Source: Gracilibacillus halophilus YIM-C55.5
GTDB taxonomy: Bacteria > Bacillota > Bacilli > Bacillales > Amphibacillaceae
NCBI RefSeq assembly: GCF_000359605.1
Contig: NZ_APML01000004.1
Span: 62,001 to 126,000 of the forward strand
Reading direction: 5' to 3'
DNA: 64,000 nt
The translations under genes and the position numbers were made by a program. This document shows positions 19,067 to 32,761 of the stretch, piece by piece (the stretch's first letter is position 1; each line of letters begins with the position of its first letter). The notes under the pieces are model-generated. The model had not been told where the DNA came from. It did no database searches and saw only the letters and a list, made by a program, of their open reading frames with translations.

Positions 19067-19098
19067 GCATAATTGTATACATTTGTATACAATTATGC
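19067..19098. promoter_or_regulatory. perfect 15-bp inverted repeat, GntR-like operator overlapping a promoter
   Basis: The left arm GCATAATTGTATACA is followed by TT and its exact reverse complement. Each arm carries a TTGTATACA core like the B. subtilis gluconate repressor operator (ACTTGTATACAAGT). It overlaps a probable extended -10 TGCTTATAG (19096-19104) that would drive the downstream gene at 19129, so repression by a GntR-type regulator is plausible. No such regulator gene is in the window. Confidence 0.6.
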
Positions 19099-19128
19099 TT
19101 ATAGACATAGACATAAGGGGGTGTAACT

Positions 19129-19452
19129 GTGAATCAGTCATCACACCAAGAAAAAAAGCAACACGAGAAACATAGAAGCCATCAATCTCACGACAAGAAA
19201 CAAAAAGCAAAAACATTTCGCCGTGGAAAAGCGGTTGCATTTATGGACATGATGGAGCAAAAGCGTTCAACTATTAAACAACAATTAGATCAGCCCGAAT
19301 ATGAATCGATTCAGCAAATCTTAATTGGTGAGTTAAAAGCGATGGATATGGTTCTGAATGAATTTCGGCAATTATTCCATCTTGATGAAAAAGACAGAAC
19401 GAAAAACGCAATGCCATTGAATCAACAAAAGGTGAATGATCGAACCAATTAA
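19129..19452 (+). CDS. uncharacterised small Bacillaceae protein
   Basis: A 107-residue, highly charged, lysine- and histidine-rich protein with GTG start and AAGGGGG 7 nt upstream. The first 30 residues are a low-complexity hydrophilic stretch. The conserved-looking core is FRRGKAVAFMDMMEQKRSTI, then KQQLDQPEYESIQQILIGEL and KAMDMVLNEFRQLFHLDE, predicted mostly helical. I recall similar proteins in other Bacillaceae, some carrying a dubious kinase name, but no function can be assigned. No signal peptide or membrane segment is seen. It is followed by a nitroreductase 48 bp downstream, possibly co-transcribed. Confidence 0.75.
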   Translation: MNQSSHQEKKQHEKHRSHQSHDKKQKAKTFRRGKAVAFMDMMEQKRSTIKQQLDQPEYESIQQILIGELKAMDMVLNEFRQLFHLDEKDRTKNAMPLNQQKVNDRTN

Positions 19453-19500
19453 ACATGTGCATTGTTTTTTGTCATTATCTATTTATTAAGGAGGCAAATC

Positions 19501-19989
19501 ATGAGTTTCATAGATTTGATTAAAACAAGACGAAATACCAAAAGTTTTAAACCAGATCCAATTAGTATGGATCAACTATACGAATGGCTTGAAGCTGGAA
19601 CACTAGCTCCAAACCACCGAATGACTGAACCGTGGGAAGTATTGATCGTTGGGGATGAAACGAGACAAAAATTAAATCATAAAACTAACTTCCATCAAGC
19701 CCCACTTGTATTAGCGGTACTATCAAAGGATGGTCGCCATGATTTCGAAACAAAAGAAAATGCATTAGCAACGGCCTGCTTTATCCAAAACTTTCAACTG
19801 GCCGCTTGGGCAGAAGAAGGTGTTTGTACGTTCTGGTCATCGATGGGAAGTTCAGAAAGAAATCGTGACATTCTAGGGGTTCCTGATAACTATGATGTGA
19901 TCGGTCTATTTGGTGTCGGTTATCCAGTGGAACACGTTGAACCAAAGACTCGAATACCCATTCAACAAAAAGTGAAACAGTTACCTTAA
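19501..19989 (+). CDS. nitroreductase family protein
   Basis: An FMN-dependent oxidoreductase-like protein of 162 residues. It has the family N-terminus FIDLIKTRRNTKSFKPDPIS, the segment WLEAGTLAPNHRMTEPWEV that contacts FMN, and VIGLFGVGYPVEHVEPKTR near the end. Homologues reduce nitro compounds or quinones with NAD(P)H; the natural substrate is unknown. The start at 19501 has a strong AAGGAGG 7 nt upstream. It converges with pyrE. Confidence 0.88.
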   Translation: MSFIDLIKTRRNTKSFKPDPISMDQLYEWLEAGTLAPNHRMTEPWEVLIVGDETRQKLNHKTNFHQAPLVLAVLSKDGRHDFETKENALATACFIQNFQLAAWAEEGVCTFWSSMGSSERNRDILGVPDNYDVIGLFGVGYPVEHVEPKTRIPIQQKVKQLP

Positions 19990-20015
19990 TTCGTATGGAT
20001 CAAGTGCAAATATTT

Positions 20016-20052
20016 AGCGGAGCACCCCATCGATTTGATGAAATGCTCCGCT
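20016..20052. terminator. bidirectional hairpin between the nitroreductase gene and pyrE
   Basis: A perfect 9-bp stem AGCGGAGCA / TGCTCCGCT with a 19-nt loop, between two converging genes. T tracts are weak on both strands. Nearer pyrE the spacer also holds a 7-bp hairpin (20087-20108) and the 12-bp palindrome TTTCCCGGGAAA (20115-20126). Confidence 0.5.
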
Positions 20053-20128
20053 TTCATATGATGATTTTTATCATGTCAAAGTCGAAAATGTTCGAATTCA
20101 TGAACATTATGCGGTTTCCCGGGAAATG

Positions 20129-20747
20129 TTATCCATCATTTCCTAATTGGTCTCGCCAAGCGATTAAGTCCTGCTTTTGTTCTTCGGTAATTTCCTTATT
20201 TTCAACTAATGCTTCCGACAACACGTCAAAGTTGGTAATAGTCGCATAAGAAAGGTTAGCTTTTCGAAAGTTTTCAGCTGCTTTTTCTAATCCATAACTA
20301 AAAATAGCAAACACACCTAATACATCTGCTCCTGCTTTCTTTAGGACTAGTGAACTATCAATCGCAGAGCCACCAGTTGATATAAGGTCCTCTATGACAA
20401 TGACTTTATCGCCTGGTTCTATTTTGCCCTCGATTTGATTTTCTTTCCCATGTCCTTTTGGTTTCGAGCGTACATACACCATGGGCACGTTTAAATACTC
20501 AGCTAACCATGCTGCATGTGGAATCCCCGCTGTCGCACAGCCAGCAATTACATCAGGTTTTTCTCCTTTATCTTGAATTAGTGCAGCAAACTGTTCAGCA
20601 ATTTGCCGACGAATAGTTGGAAATGACATAGTTAAACGATTATCGCAATAAATGGGTGAGTGAATACCTGATGTCCATACAAATGAGCGATCAGGACGGA
20701 TCTGTATTGCATTGATTTCATATAATGCATTGGCAAGTTGTTTTGAA

Positions 20748-20755
<8 letters not shown>
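20129..20755 (-). CDS. pyrE: orotate phosphoribosyltransferase
   Basis: It couples orotate to PRPP to give OMP, the fifth step of UMP synthesis. It shows the PRPP-binding loop VIVIEDLISTGGSAIDS and the flexible loop segment VRSKPKGHGKENQIEGK. It is 208 aa, full length, and the last gene of the pyr operon, overlapping pyrF by 8 nt. Confidence 0.97.
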
Positions 20756-23114
<2,359 letters not shown>

Positions 23115-23118
<4 letters not shown>

Positions 23119-26100
23119 AATACAACTGCCTTCCCTTCTACTGCTGGTCTTGCAGTAAACGTCGTTGAATCAATCACATTCACAATTGCTTCAGCGGTAT
23201 CCAAGCTCGTTAAGCACGCAATTCCATGTTCTACGGCCTCTCTTCGAATACGGAAACCGTCAGAACGAGGTTTTTGTCCAGAAGTCAGTGAATTGACAAC
23301 GACTTGAACTTCGCCGTTTTCAATAATTGATAACACATTACGTCCTTCTGCTCCTACTTTTCCAACTGGAGTAACCGGTAGATTGAGATCTTCAATTGCC
23401 TTTGCCGTACCTTCTGTGGCATATAGATGGAACCCTAATTCATGGAAACGAGTGGCAATGTCACATGCCTCCTGTTTATCTTTATCAGCTACAGTTAGTA
23501 ACACAGCACCTTCCATAGGAATTTTGAGCCCAGAAGCAGTGAGTCCTTTATACAATGCTTTTTCTAACGTTTGATCACGACCGATTGCTTCACCGGTTGA
23601 TTTCATTTCAGGTCCAAGCATTGTATCCACACTACGTAATTTCGCAAAAGAGAATACAGGGACTTTCACTGATACCGTATCAGGTTCTGGTAAGACACCT
23701 TTGTCATACCCCATTTCCGCTAACGATTCACCGATAATGCAGCGTGTCGCAATATTGGCCATCGTTACGCTCGTAATTTTACTTAAAAATGGAATAGTAC
23801 GACTAGCTCGTGGATTCACTTCTAAAACATATACTTCATCTTCATGCACAACGAATTGAATGTTTAGTAATCCTTTCACTTGTAACTTCTCAGCAATTTT
23901 GATCGTAATATCGGCACATTTATTTTTAATGTCATCAGATAACCTTTGTGATGGGTAAACTGCAATCGAGTCTCCTGAATGGACACCTGCTCGTTCAATA
24001 TGTTCCATAATTCCAGGTATAATGGTTGTTTCACCATCGCTAATTGCATCTACTTCGACTTCGATGCCGGTCAGATATTTGTCAATCAATACCGGATGGC
24101 GGTGATGAATATGATTTGTTTTCTCTAAATAATTTTCTAATTCCGCTTCATTGTAAACAATCTCCATTTGACTTCCGCCAATCACATAAGATGGACGAAC
24201 AAGTACGGGATAACCGATAGCATGAGCGGTTTCTTTCGCTTGATCCAATTGACGCACACTTCTGCCTTTTGGTTGCGGAATATTTAAATCATGTAACAAT
24301 TGTTCGAATTTATCTCGATCTTCCGCTGCATCGATGGCTTCCATCGCTGTCCCTAATATGCGCACACCGCGGCGTTCTAATCCTTCTGCTAGATTAATCG
24401 CCGTTTGCCCACCAAATTGGACGATGACGCCTTCAGGTTTTTCTAACTCAATGACATGCATGACGTCCTCTAAAGTAAGTGGTTCGAAATAAAGCTTATC
24501 CGATACACTAAAGTCAGTTGAGACTGTTTCTGGATTACTGTTCATAATAATGGCTTCATAACCAGCTTCTTTCAATGCAAGTACCGAATGCACTGTCGCA
24601 TAATCAAATTCAATTCCTTGTCCTATTCGAATCGGTCCTGATCCCACGACGAGTACTTTCTTCCGATCTGTCACTTCGGATTCATTTTCTTCTTCATAAG
24701 CACTATAGAAATAAGGGGTAGCTGATTCGAATTCTGCTGCACAGGTATCTACCATTTTATATACTGGTAACATGTTTTGATTCATTCGCATCTGATACAC
24801 TTCATCGACATGAACACCCCAAGATCTAGCAATCTGTGTATCAGATAATCCGAGTTCTTTCGCTTGTTGTAAAGCTTCTTCATCATAACGTTGATTCGCT
24901 AATTGTTTTTCGATATCAATGACTTTCTTTAATTTTTCTAAGAAAAAGCGATCAATTTTCGTTAATTGATGAATCTCTTCCACTGTGATTTCCTTGCGTA
25001 ACGCTTCACCTAATACGTAAATCCGTTCGTCATCAGGTGTAATCAACCGTTCTTTTAAAGCTTCTTGATCAAGCTCGGCTAAAGAAGTTAAATAAAAATC
25101 TTCACCACTAATATCTAGGGAACGAACCCCTTTTAGCATAGATTCTTCGAAATTACGACCAATCGCCATGACCTCACCAGTCGCCTTCATTTGCGTGCCT
25201 AACTGACGATTTCCGGTAACAAATTTATCGAATGGAAAGCGTGGAATCTTTGAGACAACGTAATCTAAAGCAGGTTCATAACAAGCATACGTCGTACCAG
25301 TAATAGGATTCTTAATTTCATCCAACGTCATCCCAATCGCAATTTTCGCTGCGATTTTCGCAATCGGATAACCTGTCGCTTTAGAAGCCAACGCGGAAGA
25401 ACGACTCACTCGTGGATTCACCTCAATAATGTAATATTGGAAGCTATGTGGATCCAGCGACAATTGAACGTTACAACCCCCTTCAATTTCTAAAGCTCGA
25501 ATAATCTTTAAGGAAGCTGAACGTAATAATTGATATTCACGGTCGCTCAATGTCTGAGATGGTGCAACGACAATCGAATCTCCAGTATGAACACCAACTG
25601 GATCAATGTTTTCCATATTACACACCACAATGGCTTGATCATTTTTGTCACGCATCACTTCATATTCAATTTCCTTAAACCCAGCAATATTTTTCTCAAT
25701 GAGACACTGATTCACAGGGGATAAAGCAAGCCCGTTACGCGTAATTTCCTGCAAATCTGCTTCATTGTAACACATACCGCCACCAGTGCCACCGAGCGTA
25801 TATGCCGGACGGACAATTAAAGGAAAACCAATTCTTTCAGCGAATTCAAATGCTTGATCAATCGTATTTACAATTTGACTTTCAGGTACAGGCTCACCAA
25901 TTTCATTCATCAGCGTACGGAATTTCTCCCGGTCCTCTGCCTGTTGAATGGCATCTAGTTTGGTTCCAAGCAGTTCGGCATTATATTCTTCTAATATACC
26001 TGAGTCATCAAGTGCTACCGCCAAATTTAATCCTGTTTGTCCGCCAAGCGTCGGTAAAACAGCATCAGGGCGTTCTTTACGGATGATTTTAGATAAAAAT

Positions 26101-26315
26101 TCAACCGATAATGGCTCCATATACACCGTATCAGCAATGGTATGATCCGTCATGATTGTAGCTGGGTTGGAATTTGCTAATATGACGGTATACCCTTCCT
26201 CTTTCAACGCCTGACAAGCTTGTGTTCCTGAATAATCAAATTCTGCTGCCTGTCCAATGATAATCGGACCAGATCCAATGACTAAGATTTTTTCGAGATC
26301 ATTACGCTTTGGCAT
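23115..26315 (-). CDS. carB: carbamoyl-phosphate synthase large subunit
   Basis: It makes carbamoyl phosphate from bicarbonate, ammonia and two ATP. Two duplicated ATP-grasp halves are visible, starting with [20 protein letters not shown] and [20 protein letters not shown], followed by a C-terminal allosteric MGS-like domain. ATG 26315 has AAGGAGG about 9 nt upstream, so I reject the longer form. It is 1066 aa and overlaps carA by 14 nt. In Bacillus this pyrimidine-specific copy is called pyrAB. Confidence 0.97.
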
Positions 26316-27408
26316 GAGTCGTTTCCTCCTTTTGTTGTGTTTGATAGTTTTCAATCATTTGTAAGAAACGATCAAATAATTGATTGGTATCATCAGGTCC
26401 TGGTGATGCTTCTGGATGATATTGTACCGAAAAAGCTGGGTATGTCGTATGTTTCACTCCTTCAACGGTATCATCATTTAACGCAATTTGTGTCAATTCT
26501 AATTCTGTCTTCTCTATCGATTCTTTCGTAATGGCATATCCATGATTTTGTGATGTCATATAAGTTTTCTTCGTTTCATAGTCATAGACGGGATGATTGG
26601 ATCCACGATGTCCGAATTTTAATTTCGCTGAATCGGCTCCACAGGCAAGTGCTAATAGCTGATGTCCAAGACAAATGCCAAAGGTCGGTATCGATGGAAT
26701 CACTTTTTGGATCATCTCAATCGCCTCAGGAACATCTTTCGGATTACCTGGACCATTGGTTAACATCATGCCATCAGGTTTCAATCGAAGAATATTTTCT
26801 GCGCTATAATTATATGGGACAACCGTTACGTGACAATGCCGTGTAGTTAGTTCACGTAATATCCCATGTTTCATGCCGAAATCAACTAACACTATCCGAT
26901 ATCCTCGACCCGGTGATACATATGGTTTAATTGTCGAAACTCTTGACACTTGATCATTTAAGCGAGGTGTAGCCTCTATCTTTTTTAATGGATCGGTTTC
27001 TTCAGTTTCTGCTGCGGTTAAAATGCCACGCATTGTGCCGTGCTGGCGAATAATTTTCGTCAATTTACGTGTATCCACCCCAGTAATTCCTGGAATATCA
27101 TTTGCTTGAAGAAATTGATCGAGATCTTCATCACTACGAAAGTTTGACGGTGTATCACAAAATTCTTTCACAACAAAACCAAAGACTGCAGGATTGATCG
27201 TCTCGAAATCATCTCGATTAATGCCATAATTACCAATTAACGGATAAGTCATCGTCACAATTTGACCACAATAGGACGGATCGGATAACGTTTCTTGATA
27301 CCCAGTCATTCCCGTGTTAAAAACAACTTCACCTACTGATTCCTTCATTGAGCCAAACGCTTCACCAGTAAAAACTGTACCATCTTCTAGCACAAGTTGA
27401 CGTTTCAT
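26302..27408 (-). CDS. carA: carbamoyl-phosphate synthase small subunit (glutaminase)
   Basis: It hydrolyses glutamine and channels ammonia to CarB. The N-terminal domain begins [19 protein letters not shown]. The class I amidotransferase domain has the catalytic cysteine in [18 protein letters not shown] and the histidine/glutamate in [14 protein letters not shown]. It is 368 aa, and overlaps pyrC by 4 nt. In Bacillus it is called pyrAA. Confidence 0.97.
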   Translation of the reverse strand: MKRQLVLEDGTVFTGEAFGSMKESVGEVVFNTGMTGYQETLSDPSYCGQIVTMTYPLIGNYGINRDDFETINPAVFGFVVKEFCDTPSNFRSDEDLDQFLQANDIPGITGVDTRKLTKIIRQHGTMRGILTAAETEETDPLKKIEATPRLNDQVSRVSTIKPYVSPGRGYRIVLVDFGMKHGILRELTTRHCHVTVVPYNYSAENILRLKPDGMMLTNGPGNPKDVPEAIEMIQKVIPSIPTFGICLGHQLLALACGADSAKLKFGHRGSNHPVYDYETKKTYMTSQNHGYAITKESIEKTELELTQIALNDDTVEGVKHTTYPAFSVQYHPEASPGPDDTNQLFDRFLQMIENYQTQQKEETTHAKA

Positions 27409-28685
27409 CTCGTTTCCTCCTCATATACAATATGTCCTGAAACCATTGTCATTATAGGTTTACTCGTTACTTCCCAGCCATGGAATGGCGTGTTTTTTCC
27501 TTTTGAAACAAACTCATTTTTTTGAATTGTATGTCGTTTCTCTAAATCTATTAAAGTGACATCTGCACTTTTTCCTACTTCCACTTGTCCGTATGGCAGG
27601 TTGAAGCTTTGAGCGGGCTTAACGGTTAGCCAATCAACTAACTGCTTTAAGCTGAATGTCCCTGTCTGAACAAAATGGGTGTATAACAAGGCAAATGCTG
27701 TTTCAAATCCGACAATACCAAAAGGGGCTTCCTTCATACTTCTTGCCTTTTCTTCTTCGGTGTGCGGTGCATGATCCGTTGCTATAAAATCAATCGTGCC
27801 GTCTTTTAGTCCTTCAATCAGTGCTTGTTGATCTTCACTTGCCCGAAGTGGCGGGTTCATTTTAAAGTTTCCATGATCTTCTGTTACTGACGTTTCATTC
27901 GTTAGCAAATGGTGTGGCGTCACTTCAGCTGTCACTCGAATGCCTGCTCGCTTGGCATCACGAATCACACGCACTGATTCTTTTGTACTGACATGACATA
28001 CGTGATAATGGCAACCCGCTGCTTCCGCTAATAACACATCACGTGCAATCTGAACAGACTCACTGACCGATGGAATGCCAGGTAAGTTTAACGTTTTATT
28101 TACATATCCTTCATGCATCACCCCATGATATACTAAACTGTTTTCCTCACAATGTGCGACAATCGGCATATCGATGGCTGCTGCTTCTTTCATCGCCTGA
28201 AACATTTGATCAGCCGATTGGACCCCCACACCGTCATCACTAAAAGCAAACGCTCCAGCTTGTTTCAACGCGTTCATTTCCGTCAAATGCTCACCCGCTA
28301 ACCTTTCTGTAATGGAGGCATAAGGTAACACGCGAATGTGGGCAGTATGCTGAATTCGTTTTTGAATATCTTCTAATACATCCACGCTGTCTGGTGTAGG
28401 TGTCGTATTCGGCATCGCACATACGGTTGTGTAACCGCCACGAGCGGCTGCTTTCGTACCTGTTGCAATGGTTTCCTTTGCTTCACCACCTGGTTCTCGT
28501 AAATGAACATGCACATCTACAAATCCAGGTGAAACGAAATAACCTTTTCCGTCGATCACCTCTACCCCTTCTCTAGGCAGTGATAACCCCATGGCTTGGA
28601 TGAGGCCATCTTCCATCAAAATTTCTACTGTTGTTAAGCTACCGTTATCCGATAATTGCTTGACGTTGGTTAATAGTTTTGCCAT
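27405..28685 (-). CDS. pyrC: dihydroorotase
   Basis: A zinc amidohydrolase that closes carbamoyl aspartate to dihydroorotate. It has the metal motif [11 protein letters not shown], the later ligand [19 protein letters not shown], and the catalytic aspartate in [14 protein letters not shown]. It is 426 aa. Its start lies inside the end of pyrB, an overlap of 41 nt, with AGGGGGG upstream of the ATG. Confidence 0.97.
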   Translation of the reverse strand: MAKLLTNVKQLSDNGSLTTVEILMEDGLIQAMGLSLPREGVEVIDGKGYFVSPGFVDVHVHLREPGGEAKETIATGTKAAARGGYTTVCAMPNTTPTPDSVDVLEDIQKRIQHTAHIRVLPYASITERLAGEHLTEMNALKQAGAFAFSDDGVGVQSADQMFQAMKEAAAIDMPIVAHCEENSLVYHGVMHEGYVNKTLNLPGIPSVSESVQIARDVLLAEAAGCHYHVCHVSTKESVRVIRDAKRAGIRVTAEVTPHHLLTNETSVTEDHGNFKMNPPLRASEDQQALIEGLKDGTIDFIATDHAPHTEEEKARSMKEAPFGIVGFETAFALLYTHFVQTGTFSLKQLVDWLTVKPAQSFNLPYGQVEVGKSADVTLIDLEKRHTIQKNEFVSKGKNTPFHGWEVTSKPIMTMVSGHIVYEEETR

Positions 28686-29574
28686 TCCGTTGTCCCCCCT
28701 GGTCCAAAAGTGTTTGTATCACGGCCATTCTTGCAGCTACGCCATTCTCCATCTGTTTAAAGATTCGCGAACGGTCACACTCAACTAAACTTGTATCCAT
28801 CTCGACCCCTCGATTGACAGGGGCTGGATGTAGAAGAATGGCATGATCTTTCATTTTCGCCTCTCGCTCTGTTGTTAATCCGTATTGTTGCAAATAACTC
28901 ATGCTATTAAAGTGATACTGATTGTCATGACGTTCATGTTGAATGCGCAGTAACATTAACACATCACACATTTCTACTGCTTCATCCATTGATACTGTTG
29001 GAAAAGGTAGACGATCATCTTGCCATTTTTGCATACCGGTAAAAAAGACATCACATCCTAATTTCGACAGAGCATACGCATTTGATCTGGCGACACGACT
29101 GTGCTTAATATCACCTGCAATCACGATCTTCAATCCTTCGAAATAACCATATTCTTGATAAATCGTTAATAAATCCAATAAAGATTGTGTCGGATGCTCC
29201 CCTGTTCCGTCACCAGCATTAATGACAGGAATCGAAAGTGATGCTGCTAATTGATTGGCAACATTTTCTTCAGGATGTCGAACGACCAACAAATTCGCTC
29301 CAATTGATTCAAACGTTCGTGCTGTATCATATAAACTTTCTCCCTTTTGTACACTCGATTGATCAGTGGCAAAGTCTAATACTTCCATACCTAACTTTCG
29401 TTCTGCCACAACGAAGCTCATCTTCGTCCTTGTACTTGGTTCAAAAAACAAGTTGGCTGCAAATAATTGTCTTTGAAAGGACTGATACCCTTTCGTTGCC
29501 AGTCGATTAGCTCGTTTCACATAAGAAAGGATGTCTTGTTTTGGCAATACTTCCATTGAAATGAAATCTTTCAT
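28645..29574 (-). CDS. pyrB: aspartate carbamoyltransferase catalytic subunit
   Basis: It makes carbamoyl aspartate, the committed step of pyrimidine synthesis. The carbamoyl phosphate loop [12 protein letters not shown] near residue 44 and the aspartate-binding region [12 protein letters not shown] are present. It is 309 aa. The C-terminus ([15 protein letters not shown]) overlaps pyrC by 41 nt. It follows pyrP by only 34 bp, too short for the attenuator found there in B. subtilis. No regulatory subunit gene is seen, as usual for Bacillus. Confidence 0.97.
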   Translation of the reverse strand: MKDFISMEVLPKQDILSYVKRANRLATKGYQSFQRQLFAANLFFEPSTRTKMSFVVAERKLGMEVLDFATDQSSVQKGESLYDTARTFESIGANLLVVRHPEENVANQLAASLSIPVINAGDGTGEHPTQSLLDLLTIYQEYGYFEGLKIVIAGDIKHSRVARSNAYALSKLGCDVFFTGMQKWQDDRLPFPTVSMDEAVEMCDVLMLLRIQHERHDNQYHFNSMSYLQQYGLTTEREAKMKDHAILLHPAPVNRGVEMDTSLVECDRSRIFKQMENGVAARMAVIQTLLDQGGQRNGKTINQRQAIIG

Positions 29575-29608
29575 TTGATCGTCCTCCTTATCCTATTTTG
29601 TTCAAGCT

Positions 29609-30991
29609 TTATGAGCCCTCTTCTTCTGTTGAAAACATCTTACCGTTCCCATATCCTGATTCTTTATCTGGTAACAAGAGATTTAAAACTAAGCCAATAA
29701 TGGCAGCTAAAGCCATACTGGGAATTTCAACATTCATCTCTTCTGTTACTGGAATTTGTATAACAGCACCACCAATTCCAATAACAAGAATGACCGATGA
29801 AATCACAAGGTTTCGCTTATGTGCTAAATCAACTTCATTGTCAATCAGCATACGTAAACCACTTGATGCGATAATACCGAATAATAGAATCGATACACCT
29901 CCCATGACAGGTCGAGGAATGGAAGCAATAACTTCCGTTATAATTCCGATGAATCCAAAGAAAATGGCAAGAATTGCGGCACCGCCAATCACAAACACAC
30001 TGAATACTCTCGTGATCGCGAGCACACCAATATTTTCACCATAAGTAGTATTTGGAGGACCACCAAGTAAAGACGCTATCAAAGTAGCGGCACCGTCCCC
30101 GAAGATCGAGCGATGAAGTCCTGGCTGACGCAAGAAATTTCTACCCGCTACTTTAGACAGCACCATTTGGTCACCAATATGTTCAGCTACCGTTACAACC
30201 GCAATAGGTACCATAATCAATATAATACTTAGATTTAATACGTCTAATGGCTGATAATCGACAAACGGAACGGTGAACTCTGGCATAAGAAAAGCCGACG
30301 AAATAGCTTGAAAAACAGAATCACTATCGATAATTTTCGACCAAGCTGCTGAAATACCGCTTGTATCAACCACCGTGATATTTGTGAATATCGTAAAAAC
30401 AAGAGAATAAAGATAACCTACTATAATTCCTATTAAAATCGGTATGAGTCCAAAAAACCCTTTAAAGTAAAGAGAGCCAAGAGCAGTCACTAGTAATGTG
30501 ACGATAGCGACACTAAAATGAATTCCACTGTACTCTCCATCTACATTCATCGCTTGATCGATGGCTGTTGGTGCTAGGCTCAAACCAATCACCATAATAA
30601 CTGGTCCAACGACAATTGGTGGTAGTACTTTGATCACCCAATTGGTGCCAAACATTTTCATGAGCATCGATAATAGTCCATACACAATACCAGCAAGAAA
30701 ACTCCCTACCATGACACCTGCTGTTCCTGAGACTTCCATGGCTGTCTGTATTGGCACAATAAAGGCAAAACTTGATCCCAAATAGGCTGGAATTTGGCCT
30801 TTCGTAATGAACAAATAAGCTAGTGTTCCTAAACCACTTGATATCAGTGCCACTGCTGGTGATAACCCGGTCAAAAATGGAACAAGAATGGTTGCTCCAA
30901 ACATGGCGAATAAATGTTGAATACTAAATAATATCCATCTTGATAATTGAGGTACATCTTTTACATCTAGTACCATTTTTTGATCTGACAT
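29609..30991 (-). CDS. pyrP: uracil permease (NCS2 family)
   Basis: A uracil:proton symporter in the cytoplasmic membrane, with about 12-14 hydrophobic segments. It has LFAMFGATILVPFLTGLSPA at the N-terminus and the NCS2 signature around FGDGAATLIASLLGGPPNTTYGENIG. It is 460 aa, somewhat longer than B. subtilis PyrP, with an acidic tail. It lies after pyrR and its attenuator, so it should be controlled by PyrR. Confidence 0.95.
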   Translation of the reverse strand: MSDQKMVLDVKDVPQLSRWILFSIQHLFAMFGATILVPFLTGLSPAVALISSGLGTLAYLFITKGQIPAYLGSSFAFIVPIQTAMEVSGTAGVMVGSFLAGIVYGLLSMLMKMFGTNWVIKVLPPIVVGPVIMVIGLSLAPTAIDQAMNVDGEYSGIHFSVAIVTLLVTALGSLYFKGFFGLIPILIGIIVGYLYSLVFTIFTNITVVDTSGISAAWSKIIDSDSVFQAISSAFLMPEFTVPFVDYQPLDVLNLSIILIMVPIAVVTVAEHIGDQMVLSKVAGRNFLRQPGLHRSIFGDGAATLIASLLGGPPNTTYGENIGVLAITRVFSVFVIGGAAILAIFFGFIGIITEVIASIPRPVMGGVSILLFGIIASSGLRMLIDNEVDLAHKRNLVISSVILVIGIGGAVIQIPVTEEMNVEIPSMALAAIIGLVLNLLLPDKESGYGNGKMFSTEEEGS

Positions 30992-31019
30992 ATTTTCTCA
31001 TCCTTTGCCTGCTATTTTA

Positions 31020-31137
31020 TCCATGAAAAAACCCCTTTGCGAAGGTCGCAAAGGGGTATACGTGTATCAAGGTATACACGAGTCCTATATGCGACCTTGC
31101 AAGTATCTCTGTACTTCCTTAAAGGTCACCTCTTGAT
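31020..31137 (-). promoter_or_regulatory. PyrR-dependent attenuator between pyrR and pyrP
   Basis: On the minus strand the PyrR-binding hairpin AAGTA-CAGAGA-TACTT is followed by GCAAGGTCGCA, which can pair as antiterminator with TGCGACCTT in the left part of the terminator. The terminator itself is an 11-bp stem (31031-31057) with loop ACCTT and six T residues. UMP-bound PyrR would favour the terminator. Confidence 0.9.
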
Positions 31138-31791
<654 letters not shown>

Positions 31792-31821
31792 GTATTTAAA
31801 GGCATCTATGATATTTCTTAT

Positions 31822-31850
31822 ATTATTACAAAACGATAGTGTTTTGTCAA
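31822..31850 (-). promoter_or_regulatory. sigma-A promoter of the pyr operon
   Basis: A perfect -35 TTGACA (31845-31850) and a -10 in TAATAATAT at 16-18 bp spacing, upstream of the first PyrR leader. It overlaps the end of the rluD-type gene. Confidence 0.65.
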
Positions 31851-32761
31851 TCATTTTGGCGTAATTTGTGTAAAACTTGCTTGAATTTTTCAGGTGGGGC
31901 TACCTCCCACTCCATCCATTGCTGTTTCATCGGATGATACAACCCTAAATAGTATGCATGTAAAGCTTGACCATCGACGTCTATCGTCTTCCGTTGACCG
32001 TATTTCGGATCACCGACAATGGGATGGTCAATATATTTTAGATGAACGCGAATCTGATGGGTTCTCCCTGTTTCCAATTGACATTTAATGAACGTATACT
32101 GATCATGAATACGCTCGAGAACTTCAAAATGGGTCATCGCATCTTTACCATTTTCAACGACATCCATTTGTTGACGATTTTGTTTACTTCGCCCAATTGG
32201 GGCATCTATCGTACCATATTCGTGCGTAATATTTCCGTGAACAATCGCCTGATAGAATCGTTTGATTTGTTTATCCTTCAATTGCTCGGATAATCGTTCA
32301 TGTGCACGATCATGTTTCGCCACGACTAACAATCCACTTGTGTCCTTATCAATTCGATGCACAATACCCGGTCTTGCCACACCATTTATGCCAGACAAAT
32401 CGTCACAATGATATAATAACGCATTGACTAATGTTCCATGATGATGTCCAGGCGCTGGGTGAACGACCATATCACTCGGTTTGTTGACGATAAGTAGATC
32501 CTCATCTTGATACAAAATATCAATCGGAATAGGTTCTGGCTCAATTTCCATTGGTTCTACTTCTGGTACTTCCCATTGAATGTCATCACCGCTTTGACAT
32601 TTATAATTTTGTTTAACTGATGTTCCATTTACTTTGACGCGTTTTTCATCGAACCATGTTTTTATTTGCGTACGAGAATATCCATCTGTAATAGTCACTA
32701 ATAATTTATCTATTCGACTATTATGGTCTTGATCAGTCACTTGGTAAAATTGAGCTTCCAT
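31847..32761 (-). CDS. ylyB: RluA/RluD family 23S rRNA pseudouridine synthase (YlyB)
   Basis: An N-terminal S4 RNA-binding domain (about 12-75) precedes the synthase domain with the catalytic aspartate in RPGIVHRIDKDTSGLLVVAK. TGRTHQIRVHLKYIDHPIVG near the C-terminus is also diagnostic. It probably modifies uridines of 23S rRNA; the exact sites cannot be told. It is 304 aa, and its start abuts the lspA stop, the conserved lspA-ylyB pair. Confidence 0.94.
   Translation of the reverse strand: MEAQFYQVTDQDHNSRIDKLLVTITDGYSRTQIKTWFDEKRVKVNGTSVKQNYKCQSGDDIQWEVPEVEPMEIEPEPIPIDILYQDEDLLIVNKPSDMVVHPAPGHHHGTLVNALLYHCDDLSGINGVARPGIVHRIDKDTSGLLVVAKHDRAHERLSEQLKDKQIKRFYQAIVHGNITHEYGTIDAPIGRSKQNRQQMDVVENGKDAMTHFEVLERIHDQYTFIKCQLETGRTHQIRVHLKYIDHPIVGDPKYGQRKTIDVDGQALHAYYLGLYHPMKQQWMEWEVAPPEKFKQVLHKLRQND

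Noticed and set aside
18887-19072. Plus-strand open frame across the repeat array as a gene
   Set aside because: It is open because 51 is a multiple of three; it has no ribosome site and does not span the terminal unit.
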